Of a stretch of DNA of 64,000 nt, positions 27,267 through 35,795 are shown in pieces. Positions within the stretch are counted from its first letter, which is position 1; each line of letters begins with the position of its first letter. The stretch spans positions 3,100,001 to 3,164,000 of the forward strand of contig NC_018691.1 of the NCBI RefSeq assembly GCF_000300005.1, given 5' to 3'. A program made the position numbers and the translations under genes. The stretch is from Alloalcanivorax dieselolei B5. Lineage in GTDB: Bacteria > Pseudomonadota > Gammaproteobacteria > Pseudomonadales > Alcanivoracaceae. The notes under the pieces were generated by a model. It searched no databases, was not told the origin of the DNA, and was given only the letters and a program-made list of their open reading frames with translations.

Positions 27267-28877
27267 TCAGGCTGAAACCGGCGACGGCGCCGGTGCCAGA
27301 AACGCCGGCGCGGTTCCCGGCCAGGCACGCAGGGCCTCGATCTTGATGTTGCCCTCGATCATGCCCTGGTCCCGGCAATGGCCCAGATACCGTTCGCGCA
27401 TGTCCGCCAGCACCACACAACGCAGCGGCGCCAACTGGTGCAGGTTGCGCGCGAGACGATAATGGAAGTGGCCACCGAAGGCCTGCTCCAGATGCTCGGC
27501 CAGCGCTGCCACCGGCGCTTGCGGAGCGCCTTCCAGCAACGCCAGATAACCGGGTTTTCCTTCACCGGCATCCTCACAGGCCACCACGCCCACCGGCGTC
27601 ACGCCGGGCGGCAATGGCGCCTGCGCGAAGGCGTCGTTGACCGCCTCGCCGGTCATCTTCTCGCCGACCAGATCGACGGTGCCGCGCCGCCCCAGGAAAC
27701 GCAGGCAAGGCACGGTGCGCCAATGTTCGGTCACTTCCACCAGATCATTCAGCCGGTAGCGCAGCAAGCCGCTGCCGGTGCTCAGCAACGGCATCACCCG
27801 CTGCCCGGCTTCCAGCTCCCAGGGGGCGTAGATGGCACCGTCGTCCGGATCCTGGAACTCATACACGTGGCTGCGATACGCCAGCGGGTAACGGCCCTGA
27901 CAGGGAAAGGTCACCACCCCTTCGGTGGCCCACAACCCCTTGCCCTGGAACTCCGCGTGCGGCAACAGCGATTGCAGGCGCCGCGCCCAAGGTTCGGACG
28001 CGGCGGTATCCCAGGCGCTGACCAGCGCCAGCGCCGGCCACAGGACACGGAAAAAATCTGCCGTCAGTTCACCATCCCAAGCCCGCAGCAGGGCTGCCGC
28101 ACGGGGGCAACGCGGACACCCGGACTCCGCCATCGCCGCTCGCCGTGTTCCCCAGTCGCCCTGGTTCAACACTTCCGCCAGTTCCTCGCGCCATTTGGCC
28201 AGGCCTTCCAGCAGGCCAATGCCGAAGGTGGGGCTCCACACCGACAGCAGACTCAGGCGGCGGTCAGCGACCAGGTACGCCAGGGTAGCGAACAGGGAAT
28301 CGTCGGAGCTGCGGGCCAGAGCCACCGTGGACGGCACGCTCTGGGTGGCACCGGCGATCAACCGCTTGCCCCAGGACATCAACGCCAGATCGTCATTCAA
28401 TTCCTCGCCGAGGGACTCCCGCAGCGCGGTGGGCATCCAGGACAGCGACCAATAATGCCGGCCGCGCCGCAGCTTCGGATAACACTGATAAAGGTCCGCC
28501 AGCCAGGGGCCGATGGCGCCGTCCAGTTCGCCGAGAAAGGCACGGCTGTACGGAATCCATTTGATCGCCGAGGTGGAACCACTGGTGGGCTGGTAACGGG
28601 CGGTGGGCGAGGCGATCAGCGGATTGACGCCCTCCCGCCGGCCCTGCTCCACCCGGGCGCGCCAGTCTTCGTAGCCGGTAACCGGTAACCGTTCGGCGAA
28701 GCGCTCCCAGGACCAGTCCTCACCGATCCCCTGCTCCCGCCCCGCCGGTGACGCCGCCACCTGCCGCATCAACTGGCGATGAAGAAACCGCTGGGTGTGC
28801 TCCAGATGGGAAAGGCCGGCGCGGAAACGCCGTCCGGCGGGCAGCACCCCCAGATGCAATAGCCGTTGGCTGAGCAT
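27267..28877 (-). CDS. GH3-family acyl-acid amido synthetase
   Basis: GH3 enzymes adenylate a carboxylic acid and transfer it to an amine. This 536-residue protein has the ATP-binding loop TSGSTSAIK at residues 98-106 followed by WIPYS, the LSTGSGLLRYRLNDLVEV region, and FLGRRGTVDLVGEKMTGEAV, all hallmarks of GH3/acyl-adenylate enzymes. The start at 28877 is preceded by GGAGAGGG. Bacterial GH3 proteins are little studied; here it is the central enzyme of an operon with an unknown protein upstream and two acyltransferase-fold proteins downstream. The acid and amine substrates are unknown. Confidence 0.85.
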   Translation of the reverse strand: MLSQRLLHLGVLPAGRRFRAGLSHLEHTQRFLHRQLMRQVAASPAGREQGIGEDWSWERFAERLPVTGYEDWRARVEQGRREGVNPLIASPTARYQPTSGSTSAIKWIPYSRAFLGELDGAIGPWLADLYQCYPKLRRGRHYWSLSWMPTALRESLGEELNDDLALMSWGKRLIAGATQSVPSTVALARSSDDSLFATLAYLVADRRLSLLSVWSPTFGIGLLEGLAKWREELAEVLNQGDWGTRRAAMAESGCPRCPRAAALLRAWDGELTADFFRVLWPALALVSAWDTAASEPWARRLQSLLPHAEFQGKGLWATEGVVTFPCQGRYPLAYRSHVYEFQDPDDGAIYAPWELEAGQRVMPLLSTGSGLLRYRLNDLVEVTEHWRTVPCLRFLGRRGTVDLVGEKMTGEAVNDAFAQAPLPPGVTPVGVVACEDAGEGKPGYLALLEGAPQAPVAALAEHLEQAFGGHFHYRLARNLHQLAPLRCVVLADMRERYLGHCRDQGMIEGNIKIEALRAWPGTAPAFLAPAPSPVSA

Positions 28878-28887
28878 AACCCTCTCC

Positions 28888-29661
28888 TTATTCGTAAGCC
28901 GCCGGACGGAGGGCCAGACGCAGGCGGCGCGGCCGTTTGCGCCACAGCTTGGCGAGATAGGCCTGCGCCGTGCCACGATCAAAGACACCGACACAGGGCA
29001 GCTCGGTACCCCGCTCCCAGGTCGGGTTACGCTCTTCGAAGAAGCGGATCTTGACGTTGCCGTCGCGCATTTCCTGGGAAATCGGCGCCACCGCGCCCTT
29101 GAGCGCGGAATAGTTTTCGCCGAAATCCAGCAGCTTGCGCTCGGAGCAATAGCTGCCGAAATAGAGCCGCTCGCAGTAGTGGTCGACGTAATCCGCCAGA
29201 TCCTGATGGTGGCCATCGGGATGGGGATAGTACCGATTGAAGTTATTGGCCAGCAGTAAGTAGGTCTTGTAGCCCTTGGAGATCAGCAGCCACACCAGCA
29301 TTCTCGTCGGGCGCTTCATTTTTTCCCGCACCATCCACCGCAGGAAAGCGGTTTGCAGGGAGCGATCCCCCCAATATTGTTTCTCGAGGATAGTGTCACC
29401 ACTGAAGACGCCGGTGGCCGCCCGTCCCCTGACGTTCATCGGCACGGTTTTCAGTGTCGAAAAGCCCACCACTTGCTGATCCAGGGTCCGGCGCACCATG
29501 AAGACGCCGCTCTTCTCCGACATATCCTTGACGAAGACCTCCAGGGACACGTTCTGGTAGTACTTTTCGTAAAGCCCGTACATCTCCTTCATGTCGATAA
29601 AGGAGATCCGCTCGATGGGTACGTAGCGTGTTTTCAACGTATTGCCGGTATCACCCGCCAT
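28888..29661 (-). CDS. Unknown protein, first gene of the GH3 operon
   Basis: A 257-residue protein I do not recognise. It is rich in aromatic and basic residues, lacks a signal peptide, and contains ILEKQYWGDRSLQTAF and SKGYKTYLLLANNFNRYYPH. The order of strand, helix and a basic loop loosely recalls a GNAT-like acyltransferase fold, but this is weak. The start at 29661 is preceded by AGAAGGAAC. It lies 10 bases before the GH3 gene in the same orientation, so a shared pathway is likely. Confidence 0.75.
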   Translation of the reverse strand: MAGDTGNTLKTRYVPIERISFIDMKEMYGLYEKYYQNVSLEVFVKDMSEKSGVFMVRRTLDQQVVGFSTLKTVPMNVRGRAATGVFSGDTILEKQYWGDRSLQTAFLRWMVREKMKRPTRMLVWLLISKGYKTYLLLANNFNRYYPHPDGHHQDLADYVDHYCERLYFGSYCSERKLLDFGENYSALKGAVAPISQEMRDGNVKIRFFEERNPTWERGTELPCVGVFDRGTAQAYLAKLWRKRPRRLRLALRPAAYE

Positions 29662-30124
29662 GTTCCTTCTCCATCCTTGATAGTGCACTTGGCCGCGCCG
29701 CGGCACGACGATTCCCGTCCGGTATCAAACCGGAACCATGGTCCCTTATCTGGCGTTACTTATTTGACGTTATGTTTGGCGCAATAAGCTGCTTGTATCC
29801 CGAGCGTCACCGTCTTCCCGGTGTCACGGTTATCGTTCTAACCGATTCGTCTGAACAATCGATGACAGCATCTAGCCAGGGCAAGAAAGAGAAAACAAGT
29901 GCAATGTCATGAAATCGGAACTGGAACCGACGAATCGCGCAAAGCACTATTTTTTATGAGGTTATTCGGCGCAACAAAGGTCTCAGTTTCAACAAAGAAC
30001 AACAAAAAATTCATTGAAATGAAGGAAAGATTCGGAGAGGAATGGCGTTTGAAAAAGCGGATATCCACATACTCAGAATGGATCTTCTCTTGCCAGTCTG
30101 GATAATCAGAGCCTGCTACAAGGC
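29662..30124. other. AT-richer gene-free region upstream of the GH3 operon
   Basis: This stretch holds the promoter region of the GH3 operon (29662 onward on the minus strand) and then a segment of clearly lower GC than the surroundings (about 29780-30110). A 68-codon frame at 29899-30105 has no ribosome binding site or recognisable motif and is probably not a gene. It ends at a REP-like repeat. I see no RNA gene here. Confidence 0.5.
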
Positions 30125-30197
30125 CGCTGTAGGAGCTTGCCTTGCAAGCGAAGGGATTGCGGCAGGATATTCGCTTGCAAGGCAAGCTCCTACAGCG
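30125..30197. repeat. REP-like perfect inverted repeat, copy 2
   Basis: Two perfect 28-bp arms (30125-30152 and 30170-30197) flank a 17-base spacer. The core GTAGGAGCTTGCC, the flanking CTACAAGGCCGCTG on the left and the CTTCG after the right arm are shared with the copy at 17465. It lies 75 bases downstream of the tusA stop codon. Confidence 0.85.
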
Positions 30198-30271
30198 ACT
30201 TCGTAGTTCCTTCCGAGGGAAACCAGCGGCACTTCACTTAGCCGCGATTAGCGTGTTGCGTATGAGCGCTC

Positions 30272-30514
30272 TCAGCGCTTCTTCTCGATCCAGTACAGAA
30301 ACAGCTCGCCGTCCTGCTGCCGGGCCAACAGCGTGTGGCCCAGGAACTGGCAGAACTTGGGGATATCCCGTTCGGTGGAGGGATCGGTGGCGCGGACTTC
30401 CAGTACTTCGCCCGGCGCCATGTCGCGCACCTTGCTGTGCAGCAACATCACCGGCTCCGGGCATAACAGACCGGTGGCGTCGAGGTGGTGCTGGGCATCA
30501 ATGGCGTCGGACAT
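30272..30514 (-). CDS. tusA: TusA-family sulfurtransferase
   Basis: An 80-residue SirA/TusA-type protein with the active-site motif CPEP (Cys18) in [13 protein letters not shown]. TusA accepts persulfide sulfur from a cysteine desulfurase and passes it to tRNA thiolation and other sulfur routes in the cytoplasm. The start at 30514 was chosen because the rest of the open frame lies inside the upstream permease gene. It follows that gene after 17 bases in the same direction. Length and motif are normal. Confidence 0.93.
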   Translation of the reverse strand: MSDAIDAQHHLDATGLLCPEPVMLLHSKVRDMAPGEVLEVRATDPSTERDIPKFCQFLGHTLLARQQDGELFLYWIEKKR

Positions 30515-30531
30515 GGTATTTCCGCGGAGAT

Positions 30532-31803
30532 TCAGGAGTGATTGGGCGCGCCAGTATAACGCCCCGTCACGCCGGGCCCAAGCGGCGGCCGCCAGGCCAA
30601 CGCCAGCAACGCCACCGCGCAGGCCAGCAGCGCCGCCAGCAGGAAGTGGCCGGCGTAGCCGAAATAGCCGGCGCTGAACCCGCTGGCCAGCGTGAACACC
30701 CCCACCGCCATCAGTTGTAATGACGCCTGCAGCGTGTAATCCCCCCCTTCCGAGCCGGGCCGGCAATAGGCCATCATCACCACGAACAAGGCCACCGTGG
30801 AGGCACCGTCCGCCGCCTGCTCGAACAGGGAAACGGCCCATATCGCCAGCACCCCGCTATCGCCTCGAGCCACCCACCACCAACCCACGAACGCCAGCCC
30901 CTGCCACAGGCCAAGCCCCACCAGGGCCCGCCGATAATGCCAGCGGCGCATCAGCACGCCGGCCAGCAAGGCACTGAGCAGCCCCACCAGCGAGGCCACC
31001 AGATCGAGCCGTCCGATGGCGGCAAGCGTCCAGCCCTGATCCACCAGATAGGGCTTGATCATGCGGGTACCAAAACCGTCACCGACCTTGTAACCGAGCA
31101 GGATCACCGCCCAGAGCAACAGCCCCGGCCGCCACCAGAAGTCGCGTGACCGCTGCCACCACCACAGCACCCCACGCCGCTGTGGAAACGGCGCCGCGGC
31201 CTCCGCCGGCTCGGGGAAACGCCGTATTCCAATCAACAGCACGCTAATCATGACGGTCAGCAACCACAGCGAGCCGCGCCAGCCGATCAGGTCGTTGGCG
31301 ATCAGAAACAAACCACCACTGAGCATCAGCCCGATCTTGTAGCCGGACACCTGGATGCCATTACCGATGCCACGCAGGTCGCCCCTGAGCCAGCGTACCG
31401 CCAGGCCATCGGCGGCCACGTCCTGGGTGGCACTGGCCAGATTGATCAGGAACAGGATCAAAAGCAGAAACGGAAACGCCTCGCCAAACCAGAGCGGGCG
31501 CTCCAATAACGACAGCACCAGCAACAGCGCCGTCACCAGCAGTTGCGCCCACACCACCCAGCGCAGGCGATGGCCGGCGCGGGCACCGGCCATCGGGTCC
31601 ACCCAGGGCGCCCAAAGGAACTTCAGCGCCCATGGCAACGCCGCCAGGGCCAGCAGACCGATCCATTCCGTGGACAGTCCCGCTTCCCGAGCCAGCGCCG
31701 GCACCGCCTTGGCCAGCAGACCGGAAGGCAGACCTTGCAGAAAGTAGAGCCCGGCCAGGGTCAGCAGCACGTATGCCGGGGCCGGCCCGCGCTCAGGGGG
31801 CAC
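30532..31803 (-). CDS. AmpG-like MFS transporter
   Basis: A 423-residue permease with about twelve membrane segments. The N-terminal [25 protein letters not shown] and the [15 protein letters not shown] motif in the middle match AmpG/SLC33-type transporters, which import muropeptides or acetyl-CoA-like solutes. The start is a GTG at 31803 overlapping the rlmM stop. Whether it carries anhydro-muropeptides, as E. coli AmpG does, cannot be told from sequence. Confidence 0.8.
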   Translation of the reverse strand: MPPERGPAPAYVLLTLAGLYFLQGLPSGLLAKAVPALAREAGLSTEWIGLLALAALPWALKFLWAPWVDPMAGARAGHRLRWVVWAQLLVTALLLVLSLLERPLWFGEAFPFLLLILFLINLASATQDVAADGLAVRWLRGDLRGIGNGIQVSGYKIGLMLSGGLFLIANDLIGWRGSLWLLTVMISVLLIGIRRFPEPAEAAAPFPQRRGVLWWWQRSRDFWWRPGLLLWAVILLGYKVGDGFGTRMIKPYLVDQGWTLAAIGRLDLVASLVGLLSALLAGVLMRRWHYRRALVGLGLWQGLAFVGWWWVARGDSGVLAIWAVSLFEQAADGASTVALFVVMMAYCRPGSEGGDYTLQASLQLMAVGVFTLASGFSAGYFGYAGHFLLAALLACAVALLALAWRPPLGPGVTGRYTGAPNHS

Positions 31804-32833
31804 GAGTATCCACCCAGACGGTGATTTCCTCGCGATCGTAGTACAAATGAGCGGCGTTGATGCGCGCGGCCAACCCCTGTTTTTCCAGGCCTTCCGCCAA
31901 TCGTTCCAACAGCACCCGCGACTCGCGATAACGGCGCGCCATCGGCAATTTCAGGTTGAACAACGCCGTCCGGGCCCAACCCTGGGTGAGCCATTTCAGC
32001 ATCAGCGATTGCGTGCGCGCCGGTTTGTCCACCACATCGCAGACCACCAGGTCCACCGGCCGCTCCGGGCGCCAGGTGAACGCGTCGGCGGAAACGTGCC
32101 GTACCGGGTATTCCTCCAACAGGCGGGTATCAAGACGGCCATGGTCGATGCCGGTGACCTTGATGCCCAGACGCGCCAGCTGCCAACTCCAGCCGCCGGG
32201 AGCGGCGCCCAGGTCCACCGCCGTGTGCAGCCCCTCCGGCCGGCCGCGCCCGAGGAAACGCAACATCGCCTCTTCCAGTTTCAGCGCCGACCGGCTCGGC
32301 GCCTCCGGCGCCAATCGCAGCCGCTGAATACCGCCTTCGGGCAGCGGCAGCCGTGCCGGGCTGACGCCGATATGGCCGTGGCGGGAATCGTCGAAGTAAA
32401 GGTGTAAACGCTGACCGGCATTTGAGCGCAGCAACCCTTCCTTGCGCAGACGCGGCTCCAGAGCCTTGCGGAAGCCGCGCAGGAAGCCGGCCAGCTCACG
32501 GCGATCATTGGTGTCCGCGTGTTCCAGATACAACTCCGTGTAAGGGCCGTTGCGTTTCAGCCTCGGCCACAAGGCGCCGATGCGGTCCCGCTCCGGCAGA
32601 TCATCGAACGCCGCCACCAGCGGATAGAAGGTCCGCGCGAAAATCAGTCCGCTCTCCAGAATCGGCGCCGGATCCCCTTGCAGGTTCTCCCAGAACACGC
32701 AGCCACTGTCCGGCTGCGCCTGAGGATAACCGGCGGCGCCCAGATCAGCAGCCCGATCCGACAGCTCCGCCGCCAGATCCGACTCAAACCCGGGCCGGCA
32801 CAAGGCCAGGTAGCGGTGTGGTTGATGAGCCAT
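31793..32833 (-). CDS. rlmM: 23S rRNA 2'-O-ribose C2498 methyltransferase
   Basis: RlmM methylates the ribose of C2498 in 23S rRNA. The 346-residue protein has an N-terminal THUMP-like part and a C-terminal Rossmann methyltransferase domain with the S-adenosylmethionine motif [19 protein letters not shown]; the K-D-K-E type catalytic residues fit [18 protein letters not shown] and FNLKLPM. The ATG at 32833 gives the family's N-terminus; the extension upstream reads through a repeat and is not coding. Confidence 0.92.
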   Translation of the reverse strand: MAHQPHRYLALCRPGFESDLAAELSDRAADLGAAGYPQAQPDSGCVFWENLQGDPAPILESGLIFARTFYPLVAAFDDLPERDRIGALWPRLKRNGPYTELYLEHADTNDRRELAGFLRGFRKALEPRLRKEGLLRSNAGQRLHLYFDDSRHGHIGVSPARLPLPEGGIQRLRLAPEAPSRSALKLEEAMLRFLGRGRPEGLHTAVDLGAAPGGWSWQLARLGIKVTGIDHGRLDTRLLEEYPVRHVSADAFTWRPERPVDLVVCDVVDKPARTQSLMLKWLTQGWARTALFNLKLPMARRYRESRVLLERLAEGLEKQGLAARINAAHLYYDREEITVWVDTRAP

Positions 32834-32852
32834 AAAACCTCGGGAAAGCAGT

Positions 32853-33042
32853 TGACAGTTGATAGTGGACAGTTGACAGCGGAAGGAAAAAGTCACTCCC
32901 TGTGTTTTCTGTGGGAGCTTGCTTGCAAGCGAATATTGCCAAGTGCCGAGCGAACCTCATTCGCTTGCAGGCAAGCTCCCACAGCGGCTAAAGATCGCCT
33001 GTTCCTGTTTTTCCGCTGTCAACTGTCCACTATCAACTGTCA
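32853..33042. repeat. Nested inverted repeats with REP-like copy 3 inside
   Basis: The outer repeat has two perfect 32-bp arms (32853-32884 and 33011-33042) built from the unit TGACAGTTGATAGTGGACAG. Inside lies a third REP-like copy, arms 32909-32934 and 32959-32984 (26 bp, one mismatch), whose core reads GTGGGAGCTTGC instead of GTAGGAGCTTGC. The whole unit fills the gap between the purU stop and the rlmM start. It could fold as a long cruciform or hairpin and may affect expression of both genes. Confidence 0.8.
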
Positions 33043-33050
33043 CTTTGTTC

Positions 33051-33923
33051 TTACTTAACGAACACCACCGTCTTGTTGCCGTCGACGATGATCCGGTCTT
33101 CCAGATGCCAGCGTACCGCGCGCTGCATCACCTGGCGTTCCACGTCCTGCCCCAGGGCGCGCAGTTCGCTGGCCGAGTGGCGGTGGGAGACGCGCTGTAC
33201 GTTCTGCTCGATGATCGGCCCCTGGTCCAGATCCTCGGTGACATAGTGGCTGGTGGCGCCGATCAGTTTGACGCCACGGTCCCAGGCCTGCTGGTAGGGA
33301 TTGGCGCCGACGAAGGCCGGCAGGAAAGAATGGTGAATATTAATGATGCGATGGGGATGCCGGGCGACGAACTCCGGGCTGAGAATCTGCATGTAACGGG
33401 CCAGCACGATCACGTCCACCTGGCCTTCCAGCAATTCCAGCGCCTGGGCCTCGGCTTCCGCCTTGTTTTCCCGGGTCACCGGAATGTGATGGTAGGGAAT
33501 GTCGAAGCGCTCCACCTCGGCGCGCAGATCGTCATGGTTGCTGATCACCATGGCAATGGTCGCGGACAGATCATCGCGCGAGACCCGCCAGAGCAGATCC
33601 ATGAGCACGTGGTCGTGACGGGACACCAAAATTGCCACGCGCTTCTTCTCGGCGGCATAGCTGATGTGCCACTGCATACCGTACCGCTCCGCCACCCGCT
33701 TGCGGAAATTGTTCTCCAGGGCGTCCCGGGAACAATCCAGATCCGGAGTCTGGAATTCCAGGCGCAGAAAGAAGGTTCCGTCCTGGGTATCGCTGGAGTG
33801 CTGGTCCAGGTCGGTGATATTGGCGCCGTGGTTGTAGAAGAAGGTGGAAACCGCGCTGATGATGCCGGGCTGGTCCGGGCAGGTCACCAGCAGCCGCGCG
33901 GTGGCGGCGTCAGGGGTGCTCAT
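33051..33923 (-). CDS. purU: Formyltetrahydrofolate deformylase
   Basis: PurU hydrolyses 10-formyl-tetrahydrofolate to formate and tetrahydrofolate, balancing one-carbon pools. The 290-residue protein has an N-terminal ACT domain (about 8-85, CPDQPGIISAVSTFFYNHGANI) and a formyltransferase-like catalytic domain with INIHHSFLPAF and the ATSHYVTEDLDQGPII motif carrying the catalytic His and Asp. The ATG at 33923 has GGAGAAACG upstream. The start overlaps the AraC gene's end, so the two may be cotranscribed. Confidence 0.95.
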   Translation of the reverse strand: MSTPDAATARLLVTCPDQPGIISAVSTFFYNHGANITDLDQHSSDTQDGTFFLRLEFQTPDLDCSRDALENNFRKRVAERYGMQWHISYAAEKKRVAILVSRHDHVLMDLLWRVSRDDLSATIAMVISNHDDLRAEVERFDIPYHHIPVTRENKAEAEAQALELLEGQVDVIVLARYMQILSPEFVARHPHRIINIHHSFLPAFVGANPYQQAWDRGVKLIGATSHYVTEDLDQGPIIEQNVQRVSHRHSASELRALGQDVERQVMQRAVRWHLEDRIIVDGNKTVVFVK

Positions 33924-34938
33924 TCGTTTCTCCAAAGTGGGTCCGCCGGTACGCCGACGGGGTCATGTTGGTCCATTTCTTGAACGCCCGGTGAAACGAG
34001 CTGGCTTCACTGAAGCCCATCAACAGGGCAATTTCGTCAATACTGAGTTCCGCTTTGGACAGGTAATACACCGAGGCGTCCTTGCGGATCGAGTCCTTGA
34101 TTTCCTGATAGCTGGTGTTGTCATCCTTGAGACGGCGGCGCAGGGTCTGCGGTGTCATTTGCAAACGCCGGCAGACTTCGCCGAAGTCCGGGAAATGACC
34201 GCCGTAATCCTCGGACAGCAAGCCACGGATACGCGCCGGCAGCCCCACGTTATGCACGTTGCCTTCGAACAGCTGCGCCAGCGACTCGCGCAGAAAATGG
34301 GACAACGACAGCTCATTTCTCACCAGAGGCAGGTCCAGGTAGTGGGCGGGAAACACCACCTGATTGACGCCACTATTGTAATAGGTCGGACAGTTGAACA
34401 TGAAGCGGTGTTCATCGTCCTCCTTGAGCGGCTGGTAATCCAGGTAAACCGCCTGGGGCTCCACCACCTTGCCCACCAGCCAGCTCATGAAGCGCAGGCT
34501 GAGAAACAGCATGGCATCGATGATCACATCACGAAAATCCAGGCGCGGATCGACTTCGGTGACCAGCCGGGCCTGGTCGCCTTCGCGCCGCAGCCAGGTG
34601 CGCATGTTGAGGTCGAACAACTCATAGAAGCGGATCCCCCGGCGCACCGCCGCATCCAGGGTCGGGCAATTGATCACCGCATGGGCCATCATCGAGAAAG
34701 TGCCGGGCTTGGACTTGCGGCCCTGGCCGAAGCCGAGGAACTCATCCTGGGTCTGTTCCATCACCAGCAGCATCAGCCGGATAAAGGTATCCCGCTCGAT
34801 GCGGGTGTCTGGCTGTTCCAGAACATGCCGCTCGATACCGCACTGGTCCAGCAACTCGGGGATGCTCACGCCGCTGCGCGCCGCCCCCTGCAGCACCTTG
34901 ACCACTCGCCGCACATTGATGGTTCTTCGTTGATTCAT
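33910..34938 (-). CDS. AraC-family transcriptional regulator with Arabinose_bd domain
   Basis: A 342-residue regulator with an N-terminal arabinose-binding-type ligand domain (about 1-210) and a C-terminal double helix-turn-helix (about 240-335, LSIDEIALLMGFSEASSFHRAFKKW). Members with this layout (OruR and AlkR-like) control catabolic genes in Pseudomonas and related bacteria. The ATG at 34938 (MNQRRTINV) is the natural N-terminus. It overlaps purU, an unusual pairing, and its targets are not evident nearby. Confidence 0.88.
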   Translation of the reverse strand: MNQRRTINVRRVVKVLQGAARSGVSIPELLDQCGIERHVLEQPDTRIERDTFIRLMLLVMEQTQDEFLGFGQGRKSKPGTFSMMAHAVINCPTLDAAVRRGIRFYELFDLNMRTWLRREGDQARLVTEVDPRLDFRDVIIDAMLFLSLRFMSWLVGKVVEPQAVYLDYQPLKEDDEHRFMFNCPTYYNSGVNQVVFPAHYLDLPLVRNELSLSHFLRESLAQLFEGNVHNVGLPARIRGLLSEDYGGHFPDFGEVCRRLQMTPQTLRRRLKDDNTSYQEIKDSIRKDASVYYLSKAELSIDEIALLMGFSEASSFHRAFKKWTNMTPSAYRRTHFGETNEHP

Positions 34939-35268
34939 CCGCGATCCTGAACATGGGGACGGCGGTTTGCGCCACGACGGGTCAAGCCGCCGGCCCCGAC
35001 TATCCCCGGGAAAGACCCAATGATAAATAAAAGCGCCGCCGATTGGCATGGTGATCCCGCCGATCCTGGGTGTCGTCACCGCTGAAGCCCATGCCTGACG
35101 GGAAAATTCCCAAAGGGAGCGGAAATTGAGTTAATCACGAATTAGGTTATCGAATACCGTTACCAGAGAGAATCGCCCAAAGGCCTCCCCACGGCCGCCG
35201 TCCAGCCACGGCTGGACGAATTGCTCGCCAGCCCCCCCGGAACAGCTGAATGTCGCCCCGCTCCCGCG
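34939..35268. other. Intergenic region with GC hairpin
   Basis: This 330-base gap separates the AraC gene start from the thioesterase stop. I see no gene. A perfect 9-bp inverted repeat (35199-35218, arms CGTCCAGCC/GGCTGGACG) lies 51 bases downstream of the thioesterase stop on its strand and could help end that transcript, though it lacks a T-run. The AraC promoter must lie in the AT-richer part near 34990-35160. Confidence 0.45.
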
Positions 35269-35685
35269 TTACCGCCGCGGCACCACCGCCAGGGTAACGG
35301 TGGCCTTGGCCACCAATTTGTGTTCGCCGTTGTCGTCCTCGGCGAACACTTCCGATTCCGCCACCGTCACCGCCTTGCCGGCTTTCAGTACTTTGGCTTC
35401 ACATACCAGGGCCCGTCCCACTGCCGGGCGCAACAGGTTGACCTTGAACTCGATGGTCAGCGGCATGAAGCCTTCCGCCATCACCGTGGCCGACGCGGCA
35501 CCGGCGGTGTGATCCGCCATGGTGCCCACCACGCCGGCGTGGACATAGCCATTTTGCTGGTGGTGATCCTCGCGAACGGTCAATCTGGAAACCACCTTAC
35601 CGCTTTCCACGCCGACCGCTTCCAGACCGAGCAGCTTGAGAAACGGCGCATTCATCACCCATTTGAAGTCGTCAGTCAGGCTCAC
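35269..35685 (-). CDS. PaaI-type hotdog thioesterase
   Basis: A 138-residue hotdog-fold protein with QNGYVHAGVVGTMADHTAGAAS, the PaaI-family active-site helix with its Asp. It probably hydrolyses an acyl- or aryl-CoA. I set the start at the GTG at 35685, which has GGGAGG seven bases upstream; no good ATG start exists. It stands alone between the AraC gene and the sigma-54 activator operon. The substrate is unknown. Confidence 0.82.
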   Translation of the reverse strand: MSLTDDFKWVMNAPFLKLLGLEAVGVESGKVVSRLTVREDHHQQNGYVHAGVVGTMADHTAGAASATVMAEGFMPLTIEFKVNLLRPAVGRALVCEAKVLKAGKAVTVAESEVFAEDDNGEHKLVAKATVTLAVVPRR

Positions 35686-35795
35686 TGTTGTGCCTCCCGC
35701 CAAAGGAAAGCAGCAGCATTGCCGATTCCCGCGATCATGGCCATTGCCAAAAACGACCTGTGTGGGTGGCATGGATGATCTGATCGGCCTGCCTT

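Noticed and set aside
27378-28688. A 436-codon open frame opposite the GH3 gene
   Set aside because: GH3 on the minus strand has intact motifs throughout; the antisense product is low complexity.
29899-30105. A 68-codon open frame in the AT-rich gap
   Set aside because: No ribosome binding site, no recognisable motif, and it lies in a gap between a promoter region and a repeat.
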